From the NCBI GenBank assembly GCA_016936335.1, contig JAFGXZ010000128.1, forward strand, positions 1 through 8,269: a stretch of 8,269 nucleotides of DNA, given 5' to 3'. This document shows, in pieces, positions 1 to 6,849 of this stretch (position 1 is the first letter of the stretch; every line of letters starts with the position of its first letter). Both the position numbers and the translations under genes were made by a program. The DNA comes from Fidelibacterota bacterium (GTDB lineage: Bacteria > Fidelibacterota > UBA2242). A model generated the notes under the pieces. It had not been told where the DNA came from, ran no database searches, and saw only the letters and a program-made list of their open reading frames with translations.

Positions 1-280
1 AAGAGGTATTAGGCTGGACGGTTCGGTCGGCAATGATGGTGTCTCTCCCCATGAATGTGGCTTCCAGGATTGTCACGGTATCCCGCTGGATGATGAATGA
101 CTTGCGCAGTGTCGAATCCGGCGATGTCACTTTCAGCCAGACAATGGAGGTCTCTACATAGGGCGCGGTTAGGTACAGTTCCGGGTCTTTTGGTTCTGTG
201 GGACACTCCTTGCAGGAAAACAGTGACAGAATCATTAAAATACTGAGTAAAATATTTAGTATTATTGCTGATTGTTTCAT
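1..280 (-). CDS. Lipoprotein with possible fibronectin-III-like domain, C-terminus cut by window edge
   Basis: Translating from the ATG at 280-278 gives an uninterrupted frame of 93 codons that is still open at the left edge, so the C-terminal part is missing. The N-terminus is a lipoprotein signal: MKQ, a hydrophobic stretch at residues 5-21, and lipobox LFSC with Cys23 as the lipidated residue. The mature part begins CKECPTEPKDPEL and continues with a beta-rich segment holding a VWLKV motif (47-51) and alternating strands ending near DRTVQPNTS. This pattern (a WLK strand, a polar strand with an arginine, then a closing strand before an N-T-S/Y-like turn) resembles the fibronectin-III-like modules seen in surface lipoproteins of FCB bacteria. 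That resemblance is from memory and unverified. The gene lies 79 bases downstream of the nhaC-like gene on the same strand. No Shine-Dalgarno sequence is visible before the ATG, but a Bacteroidota-like promoter lies just upstream. Another minus-strand frame over the same bases gives a histidine- and arginine-rich product with no signal sequence and is a shadow. Confidence 0.8.
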   Translation of the reverse strand, partial: MKQSAIILNILLSILMILSLFSCKECPTEPKDPELYLTAPYVETSIVWLKVTSPDSTLRKSFIIQRDTVTILEATFMGRDTIIADRTVQPNTS

Positions 281-302
281 CAACTGCCAATATTTACGGA
301 AC

Positions 303-334
303 CAAAGTTAAACCCAAACCAGCCGAATTTCAAA
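303..334 (-). promoter_or_regulatory. Possible Bacteroidota-type promoter for the left-edge lipoprotein gene
   Basis: On the minus strand this reads TTTG (334-331), a 20-base spacer, then TAACTTTG (310-303). It matches the known Bacteroidota sigma-A consensus, a TTG/TTTG element 17-23 bases before TAnnTTTG. The downstream box ends 22 bases before the ATG of the lipoprotein gene, which would give a short leader of roughly 15 bases. It lies just past the nhaC stop, so the lipoprotein gene could be transcribed on its own as well as by read-through. The match is good, but short AT-rich motifs occur by chance and nothing else supports it. Confidence 0.35.
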
Positions 335-359
335 TTCCCAATCTCATACGACTTATATC

Positions 360-1808
360 TCAATAATCCTCTTCAACATCACTACTTTCACTACCATCTG
401 ATTCTTTCATCGCTCTCAATTCGTCTTTCGAATATTTTTCAATCGTAAAGCCCGTATACCCATAAATAATCGATACGATTGGATTGATGAGGTTCAGGAA
501 TGCAAACGGCAGATAGGCAAAGGGATAGACACCCAGCGTCGCGAACATAAATGCTCCGCCACTGTTCCAGGGAATCAGCGACGATGTCAGCGTCCCGGCG
601 TCTTCCAGGATCCGGCTCAGGTTTTTCGGCTTCAGGCCACGGTCATCATATATCTTCTTGAACATCCGCCCCGGCAACACGATTGCAAGGTACTGGTCAC
701 CGGCAATCATGTTCGTCCCGATACAGGTCAGAACGGTGGCAGCTACCAGTGAACCGGTACTTTTTGCCACGGAAATAATTTTCAGCGCGATGGCTTTCAA
801 CATTCCGGTGGATTCCAGTACACCGGCGAAACTCATGGCACAGAGGATCAGCGAGACCGTCCACATCATGCTGTCCAGACCGCCGCGGGTCAGGAGATTA
901 TCTATTGCCTCATTGCCCGTAGCCGCCACGAACCCGTAATGAGCGCTTTGGAGAATATCGGTCAATGATCGATGCTGAAAAAGGGCTGCGAAAATTCCGC
1001 CCAGTACCGTCCCGCCCAGCAATCCGGGAATGGCCGGTACTTTGAAAACTACCATTGCAATTACCAGTATTGGCGGTAAAAGCAATAACGGCGAAATATG
1101 AAACTGCTCCGACAAGCCGTTGAGAATGGCATTGATCGCGTTCATGTCCAGATCTTCGCCCCCGTATCTCAAACCCAGGATAGCATACAGAACCAGTGCA
1201 ATGATCAAACTCGGCCCGGTGGTATAGACCATGTGCCGGATATGTTCAAACAGTTTCGCACCCGTCACAGCGGGAGCCAGGTTTGTCGTGTCCGATAGCG
1301 GTGACATTTTATCGCCAAAATAAGAGCCGGATATGATCGCCCCGGCCACCATGGGCAATGGAATACCGAATCCCTTCCCGATACCGATAAGCGCCACTCC
1401 AACCGTACCGGCCGTCGTCCAGGAACTGCCTGTTGCCAGTGACACAATACTACAGATCAGTGCCGTCGCCAGCAAAAATACACGAGGGGAAATAATCTTC
1501 AAACCGTAATAAATCATTGTCGGCACAATCCCGGCGCTGATCCATGTTCCGATAATCATCCCGATGATCATCAGTACCAATATCGCCGGCAGTGATATCT
1601 TGATCGTATTGATCATGCCAGTCCGGATCTTTTCCCAGTGGTAACCGGAAAATACAGCCACGATCGCCGCCACCGCCGCCGCAGATATCAACGGGATATG
1701 CGGATCGCCGTGCAGAAACCGCAGGACATACACCAGCACCAATGCCAGGAAAATTACCGGTACAATGGCCCAGCGGAAAGGTATTTCGGGTTCGGTCTTT
1801 TTTTTCAT
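360..1808 (-). CDS. nhaC: Na+/H+ antiporter, NhaC family
   Basis: A 482-residue integral inner-membrane protein, close to the usual NhaC length. Family members exchange cytoplasmic sodium for external protons to control pH and sodium; some relatives instead exchange organic acids or amino acids. Hallmark motifs are visible: ATGSSWTTAGTVG (125-137), GDKMSPLSDTTNLAPA (165-180), GLDSMMWT (310-317), GTNMIAGDQY (364-373) and EDAGTLTSSLIPWNSGGAF (402-420), the conserved discontinuous-helix segments of the ion-transporter fold. About ten to twelve hydrophobic segments span residues 13-450. The N-terminus is short and basic (MKKKTEPEIP) and the C-terminal tail is short and strongly acidic (ESDGSESSDVEEDY). 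The ATG at 1808 is preceded by ACAGG about eight bases upstream, a weak Shine-Dalgarno candidate. The gene is divergent from the lptG-like gene, with 131 bases between them. The family call is firm; the substrate is inferred from the family. Confidence 0.95.
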   Translation of the reverse strand: MKKKTEPEIPFRWAIVPVIFLALVLVYVLRFLHGDPHIPLISAAAVAAIVAVFSGYHWEKIRTGMINTIKISLPAILVLMIIGMIIGTWISAGIVPTMIYYGLKIISPRVFLLATALICSIVSLATGSSWTTAGTVGVALIGIGKGFGIPLPMVAGAIISGSYFGDKMSPLSDTTNLAPAVTGAKLFEHIRHMVYTTGPSLIIALVLYAILGLRYGGEDLDMNAINAILNGLSEQFHISPLLLLPPILVIAMVVFKVPAIPGLLGGTVLGGIFAALFQHRSLTDILQSAHYGFVAATGNEAIDNLLTRGGLDSMMWTVSLILCAMSFAGVLESTGMLKAIALKIISVAKSTGSLVAATVLTCIGTNMIAGDQYLAIVLPGRMFKKIYDDRGLKPKNLSRILEDAGTLTSSLIPWNSGGAFMFATLGVYPFAYLPFAFLNLINPIVSIIYGYTGFTIEKYSKDELRAMKESDGSESSDVEEDY

Positions 1809-1939
1809 ATAAAAACCTGTCAGATTTACGTTGTCAAGGATTTTTACCGTACATTCTCGCCGACAATATAAAGAAAAACGAGCGAAGTATTAAGAGAAAA
1901 GCTTGGCGAAAGTGCCCCTGCTGTTTTAGATTTCGCAGG
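1809..1939. promoter_or_regulatory. Divergent intergenic region between nhaC and lptG
   Basis: This 131-base AT-rich spacer must carry promoters in both directions unless one gene depends on distant transcription. On the minus strand TTGACA stands 17 bases before TTTTAT, but that would place the transcription start at the nhaC start codon. On the plus strand TAGATTTC (1928-1935), with CTTG about 20 bases before it, is a partial match to the Bacteroidota promoter form and would likewise start transcription almost at the lptG ATG. Neither is convincing. No clear operator palindrome or riboswitch-like structure is seen. Confidence 0.4.
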
Positions 1940-3034
1940 ATGATGGAAATTAAAATACTCGACCGCTACGTTGTTCAAAAATTTATCCTGCTTTTCGTCA
2001 TGTCGCTGCTGACGTTTCTGGTCATTTTCCATATCGTCGATATTATCGAAAAAATCGATAAGTTTCTGAAATCCGAAATGTCCATCATCGACATCGCCTG
2101 GTTTTATTACTATCAATTGCCCTGGTTTATTGACATCGCCATCCCAATGTCGTTATTGCTGGCCTCGGTATTTACCGTTGGCACCATGGGAAAATCCAAT
2201 GAACTGGGCGCCATCAAGTCCTCGGGTATCAGCCTTTACCGTATTTCCGTCCCGCTCTTACTGATCGGTTTGCTGATCAGTATCGGTTCCTTCTATTTTG
2301 AGGATGCCGTGGTCATTCCGGCCTCCCGGAAACGAGCCGATATCGAAGATAACCAGATGAAGCGGCGGCGGCAGGTTCAAAAAACCGTCTACACCAATAT
2401 CATGTTTCAGGATTCTCCCACCTGCAATATTGTTGTTGCCCGCTTTGATACACGGAAAAATTCAGGCAGTACAATCACCATTCAAAAAACCCTGGACAAT
2501 ATTCTGGTGCAACGTATCGATGCCAGGAAAATGGAATGGCTTCCCGATCAGTCAACCTGGCTTCTGCAGGATTTTAAAATTCGAAATTTTGATAAGGATG
2601 GTTTCGAAACGGTATCCATGACCATTTCCGATTCCCTGTTTCATCTGAATCTACGCCCCGAAGACGTCAGCCAGACTTCGCTTGACCCGGAAAGCATGCG
2701 TTACCGGGAACTCGCGGACTTCATCACCCGCCTGGAAGACAGCGGTAACGATCCCCGCAAGTGGAAAGTCAATCTCTATTATAAAATTGCTTTCCCGTTT
2801 ACGAACTTCATCGTCATTCTGTTCGGCCTGCCCCTGGCTGCCGTGAAGGAGCGCAAGGGTGTCAGCTTCGGTGCCGGGATGAGTTTGCTGGTCATTTTTG
2901 TCTATTATGGCTTTATCAAATTCGGTCAGGTCATGGGCTACAAGGGGTTGCTCAGCCCGATGCTGTCCGTCTGGATCGGGAATCTCGTTTTTCTGGCCGG
3001 TGGTGCCTATTTGCTCTACAAAATCCGCCAGTGA
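1940..3034 (+). CDS. lptG: LptF/LptG-family LPS export permease, LptG-like
   Basis: A 364-residue inner-membrane permease, close to the roughly 360 residues usual for LptG. In the known Lpt system LptF and LptG, with the ATPase LptB, extract lipopolysaccharide from the inner membrane and pass it through LptC and LptA to the outer membrane. Six hydrophobic segments lie near residues 14-36, 58-80, 101-120, 283-301, 309-330 and 340-360, with a periplasmic beta-jellyroll region between the third and fourth. Family signatures are KILDRYVVQKF (5-15), SNELGAIKSSGISLYRI (86-102) and DPESMRYRELADFI (249-262), the last typical of LptG just before helix four. Start choice: the frame is open back to 1742, but the extra residues are basic, non-family and antisense to nhaC. 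The tandem ATGs at 1940 and 1943 fit the family N-terminus; AGGA at 1937-1940 is at best a weak ribosome site. The gene shows the cell is diderm. LptF, LptB, LptA and LptC are not in the window. Confidence 0.93.
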   Translation: MMEIKILDRYVVQKFILLFVMSLLTFLVIFHIVDIIEKIDKFLKSEMSIIDIAWFYYYQLPWFIDIAIPMSLLLASVFTVGTMGKSNELGAIKSSGISLYRISVPLLLIGLLISIGSFYFEDAVVIPASRKRADIEDNQMKRRRQVQKTVYTNIMFQDSPTCNIVVARFDTRKNSGSTITIQKTLDNILVQRIDARKMEWLPDQSTWLLQDFKIRNFDKDGFETVSMTISDSLFHLNLRPEDVSQTSLDPESMRYRELADFITRLEDSGNDPRKWKVNLYYKIAFPFTNFIVILFGLPLAAVKERKGVSFGAGMSLLVIFVYYGFIKFGQVMGYKGLLSPMLSVWIGNLVFLAGGAYLLYKIRQ

Positions 3035-3048
3035 CAATTTTCAATTTT

Positions 3049-3071
3049 AAAAAAAGAAGCACCATCTTCTT
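3049..3071 (-). terminator. Weak intrinsic terminator-like hairpin for the barrel-lipoprotein-barrel unit
   Basis: Read on the minus strand this is AAGAAG (3071-3066), a six-base loop, CTTCTT (3059-3054), then a run of T. The perfect six-base stem followed directly by a T tract is the shape of a Rho-independent terminator, about 117 bases past the stop at 3188. The stem has only two G-C pairs, so it would be weak. No T tract follows it in the plus direction, so it does not serve lptG. Confidence 0.35.
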
Positions 3072-3093
3072 GAGGCATTCCGATTCATTGGAA

Positions 3094-3155
3094 CTGCGCG
3101 GCGCTCTCTCGCAGACATTGCTTGATCCGAAATTTATTTTTCTGCGCACTCTGCG
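3094..3155. repeat. Small GC-rich CTGCG direct and inverted repeats in the convergent spacer
   Basis: CTGCG occurs at 3094-3098, 3142-3146 and 3151-3155, and its complement CGCAG at 3110-3114. CTGCG(3094)/CGCAG(3110) can pair across an 11-base loop, and CGCAGA(3110)/TCTGCG(3141) across 25 bases. The rest of the spacer 3035-3187 is AT-rich with no gene. It could be a weak bidirectional termination structure or the remnant of a dispersed repeat. The evidence is only short-motif recurrence. Confidence 0.25.
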
Positions 3156-3187
3156 GTTACTATTGTCGTTTTAATTCAGAGTAGGAA

Positions 3188-4546
3188 CTATTCGCTTTTC
3201 TTAAAATCTTTGCGCTTGCCGGTGGTATACACATTCAGGCAAATATTGATTCCCTTGGCCGTGGTGAACCACAGACCCTGGTTCAGGCCAAAGGCCCAAT
3301 CCACATGGATAAACCCGGTGTGGAAACCGCTGCCAAAGGTCATTTCCAGGTGTTTCCAGCCACCAAAGGACACCCCCGCCCGGATAGGAAATCGGGGACT
3401 TTTGGTCACTTCGATCCCGGTACTCAGTTTCCAGGCCCCAAAGGAATAAAACCGATCCTCAAATCCCACCACCAGATCCATAGCCACCTGCATCCCGTCC
3501 TCGATCCATTTGGACATGCTGAAGCGGGTCAGGCTGGGATAATTCATAACAAATACTGCGGAGTCGGCAACAGACCGGTTCCCGCCGGGAAAAATATCCC
3601 CAAAACCGGCTTTCCCGAAAAACTTGTCCATCCGGGCTTCATTGACCTGAAACCAATAGGCTCGATTCCCACCGTCCCCGATGAATCCCTTGTTCCCCAT
3701 CAATCGTGATATGATCGTACTTTTATTCCAGTTAATTTGGCCGAAAACATTGGTTACGGAAAACCCGAGCCGGTAACCATCAAATTCCTGGGTGGTGAGT
3801 CCCATATCCATTGCGAAGCCACGCCCGCCGACGGATTGCTGAAAGAGGTAATAGCCTTCCCCTTCCATGTAATTCTTATCGGAACCGAAATTGGTCTTCA
3901 CATAGCCGTAGGAAGAATCGGGATTCAATCCGAAATAACTGAAACCCTGCAGGTATTTAAAAGATACACCGAAAAACAGTTTTTTAATCGGAAAGGCCAC
4001 AGAATAGGCATACTGATTAATTACCAGGAAATCCTCCCGGAAATCCAGGCTCATATTCTTTCCAATCGGGTTCCCTTGAAAGAGAAATGTCATCAGGCCT
4101 TTGGGCAATCCGACATCACCGATCATGATAAAATCCGAGGTAAAGGCTTTATTATAGCGGGAAAAATTAAGATACGGGAGAGGAACATGTAAATCATAAA
4201 ACAAACGCCAGCCATTGGCCGGGATTTCTTCCAGAAACTGCTCCTTCAGCAAACCGTCATTGGCTTCCAGGTCTTTGCCGTTATATTCGTTATAACTACG
4301 TGCGGAGAGTATATTATTTGTGAAGCTTGTGCCGACACCGCCCCAGACCCGATAGGATTTGTATTTTTCCTGGATCGCCAGGTTGGCCGGATTATAATCC
4401 ACGGCAAACAGGCCGCGGGCCATGACACCATACGCCCCGGCCAGGGCCATTCCCCGGGGATCTCTCCGGGTTTGCCCAAATGTAAATACTGTCATTCCCG
4501 GCAGAAGGAATACAAAGATGATGATATGGACAAGGCGTTTTGGCAT
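3188..4546 (-). CDS. Outer-membrane beta-barrel protein, DUF5723/PorV-like (second paralogue of the unit)
   Basis: From the ATG at 4546 this is 452 residues. A signal peptide (MPKRLVHIII and a hydrophobic core to about residue 22) probably ends before Gln25. The mature N-terminus, RDPRGMALAGAYGVMARG followed by NPANLA (52-57), is the conserved entry segment of FadL/PorV/DUF5723-type outer-membrane proteins. GKDLEANDG (90-98) followed by IPANGW (108-113) matches the DUF5723 style of N-G-K-x-L plus I-P-x-D/N-G. The remainder alternates aromatic and polar residues as expected of transmembrane beta strands and ends FIHVDWAFGLNQGLW, then TGKRKDFKKSE. It is a paralogue of the gene at 6850-8268. The frame extends 14 codons further to 4588, but that would put extra residues before a normal signal peptide and overlap the previous gene. 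With the 4546 start, the upstream stop TAG and this ATG are one base apart, suggesting translational coupling. Function is unknown; transport, assembly of a surface structure, or scaffolding are all possible. Confidence 0.88.
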   Translation of the reverse strand: MPKRLVHIIIFVFLLPGMTVFTFGQTRRDPRGMALAGAYGVMARGLFAVDYNPANLAIQEKYKSYRVWGGVGTSFTNNILSARSYNEYNGKDLEANDGLLKEQFLEEIPANGWRLFYDLHVPLPYLNFSRYNKAFTSDFIMIGDVGLPKGLMTFLFQGNPIGKNMSLDFREDFLVINQYAYSVAFPIKKLFFGVSFKYLQGFSYFGLNPDSSYGYVKTNFGSDKNYMEGEGYYLFQQSVGGRGFAMDMGLTTQEFDGYRLGFSVTNVFGQINWNKSTIISRLMGNKGFIGDGGNRAYWFQVNEARMDKFFGKAGFGDIFPGGNRSVADSAVFVMNYPSLTRFSMSKWIEDGMQVAMDLVVGFEDRFYSFGAWKLSTGIEVTKSPRFPIRAGVSFGGWKHLEMTFGSGFHTGFIHVDWAFGLNQGLWFTTAKGINICLNVYTTGKRKDFKKSE

Positions 4547-4547
4547 T

Positions 4548-6803
4548 CTATTTCCGATAAATGGATACATGCTTGGCCAAAGTATCAATTTCAGTACTGT
4601 CTTCCGGTGATACCGGTCCGAACATCGTCCCGGCTTCCAGCGTCATGCTGAAAAGCGTTACAATTCTGATAATGTCATTATAACCGATATACACAAAATC
4701 CTCGGTTCCGTTGAAGTGAATCCGGGGACGAATATAATGAGTTTCATCACTGATGATGATTTCAATCTTGGTCGAATCGATTACTGAACTTTGATAAACA
4801 TAGCCCGGTGTTCGGACTCGCCAGTTTAGGTCCAGAACAGGTTCCGGTAATTCGATGGTCACCAGTGTATCAATGATAACGGCAATATTCCCTGTATCGG
4901 TAATTGCAAAAATTGTATCATTGATAAACTGATAACCGGAATCAAGACTATCGGCATACAAAGGAAAATAATCATAGGTCGAGATTAGAACTTCCACCCG
5001 CCCGGAGAGGGGAAAATCATTGGTTATTTCGGAGATGATCGCGGCTTCGATCAGACCGTTTTGGAGCCGCTGCCGGGTCTCGGCATCCATAGGAGCCAAT
5101 TTGGATGATGACACCGGGATGAAGGTCATATCATTGATCTGCATAACAAATGGGACAATCACTTCATAACTGCCCCAGAAGGATTTATTGACCTGCAACC
5201 GGGAAGTGTCATTAGCCGGAATTGAGGCTTCACCAAAAACCATCATCGAATCCGGTACCATGTTAAAAACCGGCGCAATATCAATTTCCATATCCGATCG
5301 CACCACCAGTTCCGCATCACTGGCCTTATAAATGGTTTCATTGGCCGAAATCAATTCCGGAGCCTGGTTTTCTTTATAACCAATAATATTAAGTTCCAGG
5401 TTGGTCTGGGCCTGAATTTCATTATACAGGTGCAGTTTCAACAGAACTTCGCCAAAATTCACGTCCCCAAAACCGGCCGGAATATCACTGATGGCGATCG
5501 GCGGAATGGCGAAAGATTCATTAAAAAAGCCGACAATTTCCTTGAACTTCATAATGGCAATATTCAGAGAAAAATCCAGCATACCGCCACCAAAATCAAG
5601 GGGGATTGTCGAAACCGTATCACCATCATCGGGTAAAATCGTAATGGTGGTGACAACCAGGATCGAATCGACAATCGTCGTTGGATCAATATTTCGTAAA
5701 GTATCCAGGTCAAGGCGGTCCGAGCCCTGGGAAACTTCACCGGTATTGAGGATTGCATCGATTGTCAAAGGCCCCGACTCGCCATAGAAGTTATAAAACA
5801 CCAGTTCCATATTCATATTGATAGGCAGGGTATTTTCGATCCGCCAACTGATCAGGTTGGTGTCCGGGCTTAAGGTGTGGGTCTCCCCTAAAATTCCTTT
5901 AAAAATTGTATTGTTTGATTCCGGCAATTTCTGGGCTGTACGGGTTTCAATAGGTTCTGGCTTTCCGGTGAAGCTTTCGATTTCATTGATGCTGACATTC
6001 ACCGTCAAACTCATATAGGGATCGGTATTGGCCGGAATTACCAGGGGCGCGCCATCCGTGCCGGCCAAAATTGCCGATATGGCGACAATGATGGAATCCT
6101 GAAAATGTTTTCCCTGTAAATCGCTGCTGCTGCTACGGGTTTCGCCGGCCGGGATATTTTCATAAAAGGATTCAGCGATGATCGATCCGTCTTTGTTTTT
6201 CATCCGGATCATGACCGAATCCAGGTCCATCAACATCTCATTTTCAACAATAGTTGAGAATTCTCCATCACCAATCGTCAGGTAGTCCACCCGTTCAAAG
6301 TAGGGAATTTCGTCTTTATCGAAGATTTGATACGGCATTTCCTGATCAATCAGGGGCGCGCGTGGAACGGCTGGAGTGGTGTATTCACTGGTCTGTGGCA
6401 GTGAGATACCGGCAAGGGTTGCCAGACGAAATTTTTGATAAAAACTAATTTCCACCGGGTCACTGGCATCTTCCATACTGCCAAAATCCTGTTGAAAGGC
6501 CACGTTAGTCGCCGTAGGAATGACAAAAATATCCTCTGTCAGGGTCACCGTATCCAGGAATCCTTCAAATTTAAAATACAGGGAATCCGACAGGCTGTCA
6601 CCAAAAATGCCATTGGTGGAATCCTGCAAATCACCCAAAGGTAACGATACGTCTGTCAGTGGCAGATTGAGAGTCTGATAAAAGACCGGCATTTCCGGCG
6701 CCTGAAACGGGTCGTACGTACAACTCAGCGACCACCATATCAGGGAAAGTATCACCAGCATAAGGCTTGTTTTGTATCTAAATGGAATTCGAAATTTGTT
6801 CAC
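4548..6803 (-). CDS. Large lipoprotein of beta-rich repeats, unknown function
   Basis: A 751-residue protein that I do not recognise as a named family. It begins with GTG at 6803. The only nearby ATG upstream (6810) is out of frame, and the GTG start gives a good signal: MNKFRIPFRYK, a hydrophobic core at 13-27, then Cys28 in SLSC, a loose lipobox. The mature protein is acidic, rich in Ile, Asp, Thr and Ser, nearly without cysteine and without further membrane segments. Its strands alternate in beta-sandwich style. A motif of the form hydrophobic-x-Asn-x-hydrophobic followed by alternating hydrophobics recurs at Asn188 (VENEMLMDLDSVMIR), Asn324 (IENTLPINMNMELVF), Asn461 (YNEIQAQTNLELNI) and Asn595 (TNDFPLSGRVEVLI). 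The spacings are 136, 137 and 134 residues, so at least four related domains are likely. It sits between two paralogous outer-membrane barrel genes, 46 bases after one and 1 base before the other. An envelope partner of those barrels is the natural inference. Whether it faces the periplasm or the outside cannot be told. Confidence 0.9.
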   Translation of the reverse strand: MNKFRIPFRYKTSLMLVILSLIWWSLSCTYDPFQAPEMPVFYQTLNLPLTDVSLPLGDLQDSTNGIFGDSLSDSLYFKFEGFLDTVTLTEDIFVIPTATNVAFQQDFGSMEDASDPVEISFYQKFRLATLAGISLPQTSEYTTPAVPRAPLIDQEMPYQIFDKDEIPYFERVDYLTIGDGEFSTIVENEMLMDLDSVMIRMKNKDGSIIAESFYENIPAGETRSSSSDLQGKHFQDSIIVAISAILAGTDGAPLVIPANTDPYMSLTVNVSINEIESFTGKPEPIETRTAQKLPESNNTIFKGILGETHTLSPDTNLISWRIENTLPINMNMELVFYNFYGESGPLTIDAILNTGEVSQGSDRLDLDTLRNIDPTTIVDSILVVTTITILPDDGDTVSTIPLDFGGGMLDFSLNIAIMKFKEIVGFFNESFAIPPIAISDIPAGFGDVNFGEVLLKLHLYNEIQAQTNLELNIIGYKENQAPELISANETIYKASDAELVVRSDMEIDIAPVFNMVPDSMMVFGEASIPANDTSRLQVNKSFWGSYEVIVPFVMQINDMTFIPVSSSKLAPMDAETRQRLQNGLIEAAIISEITNDFPLSGRVEVLISTYDYFPLYADSLDSGYQFINDTIFAITDTGNIAVIIDTLVTIELPEPVLDLNWRVRTPGYVYQSSVIDSTKIEIIISDETHYIRPRIHFNGTEDFVYIGYNDIIRIVTLFSMTLEAGTMFGPVSPEDSTEIDTLAKHVSIYRK

Positions 6804-6849
6804 GAAACATTGATCCCGGGAAATCCGCTGTCCCTGCAGATATCAGTTG

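Noticed and set aside
9..290. Minus-strand frame of 93 codons over the left-edge gene
   Set aside because: The product is rich in His, Arg and Pro with no signal or recognisable fold. The overlapping frame from 280 encodes a good lipoprotein.
1809..1837. TTGACA - 17 bases - TTTTAT upstream of nhaC as a classical sigma-70 promoter
   Set aside because: The -35 match is perfect, but the -10 is poor and would place the transcription start at or inside the first codons. It is probably chance in AT-rich DNA.
1742..1939. N-terminal extension of the LptG-like protein by 66 residues, overlapping the nhaC start antisense
   Set aside because: The extra residues are basic and cysteine-rich, unlike any LptF/LptG N-terminus, and most lie over the nhaC coding strand and the divergent spacer. 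The family sequence begins at the tandem ATG at 1940/1943.
2651..3037. Minus-strand open frame of 128 codons opposite lptG
   Set aside because: It is antisense to conserved LptG helices four to six and has a composition typical of a shadow frame.
3305..4192. Two plus-strand open frames of 134 and 151 codons opposite the second barrel gene
   Set aside because: Low-complexity, proline- and histidine-rich or mixed products without motifs. They mirror a well-supported minus-strand barrel gene.
6808..6810. ATG at 6810 as start of the large lipoprotein
   Set aside because: It is not in frame with the lipoprotein. The in-frame GTG at 6803 yields a complete signal peptide.
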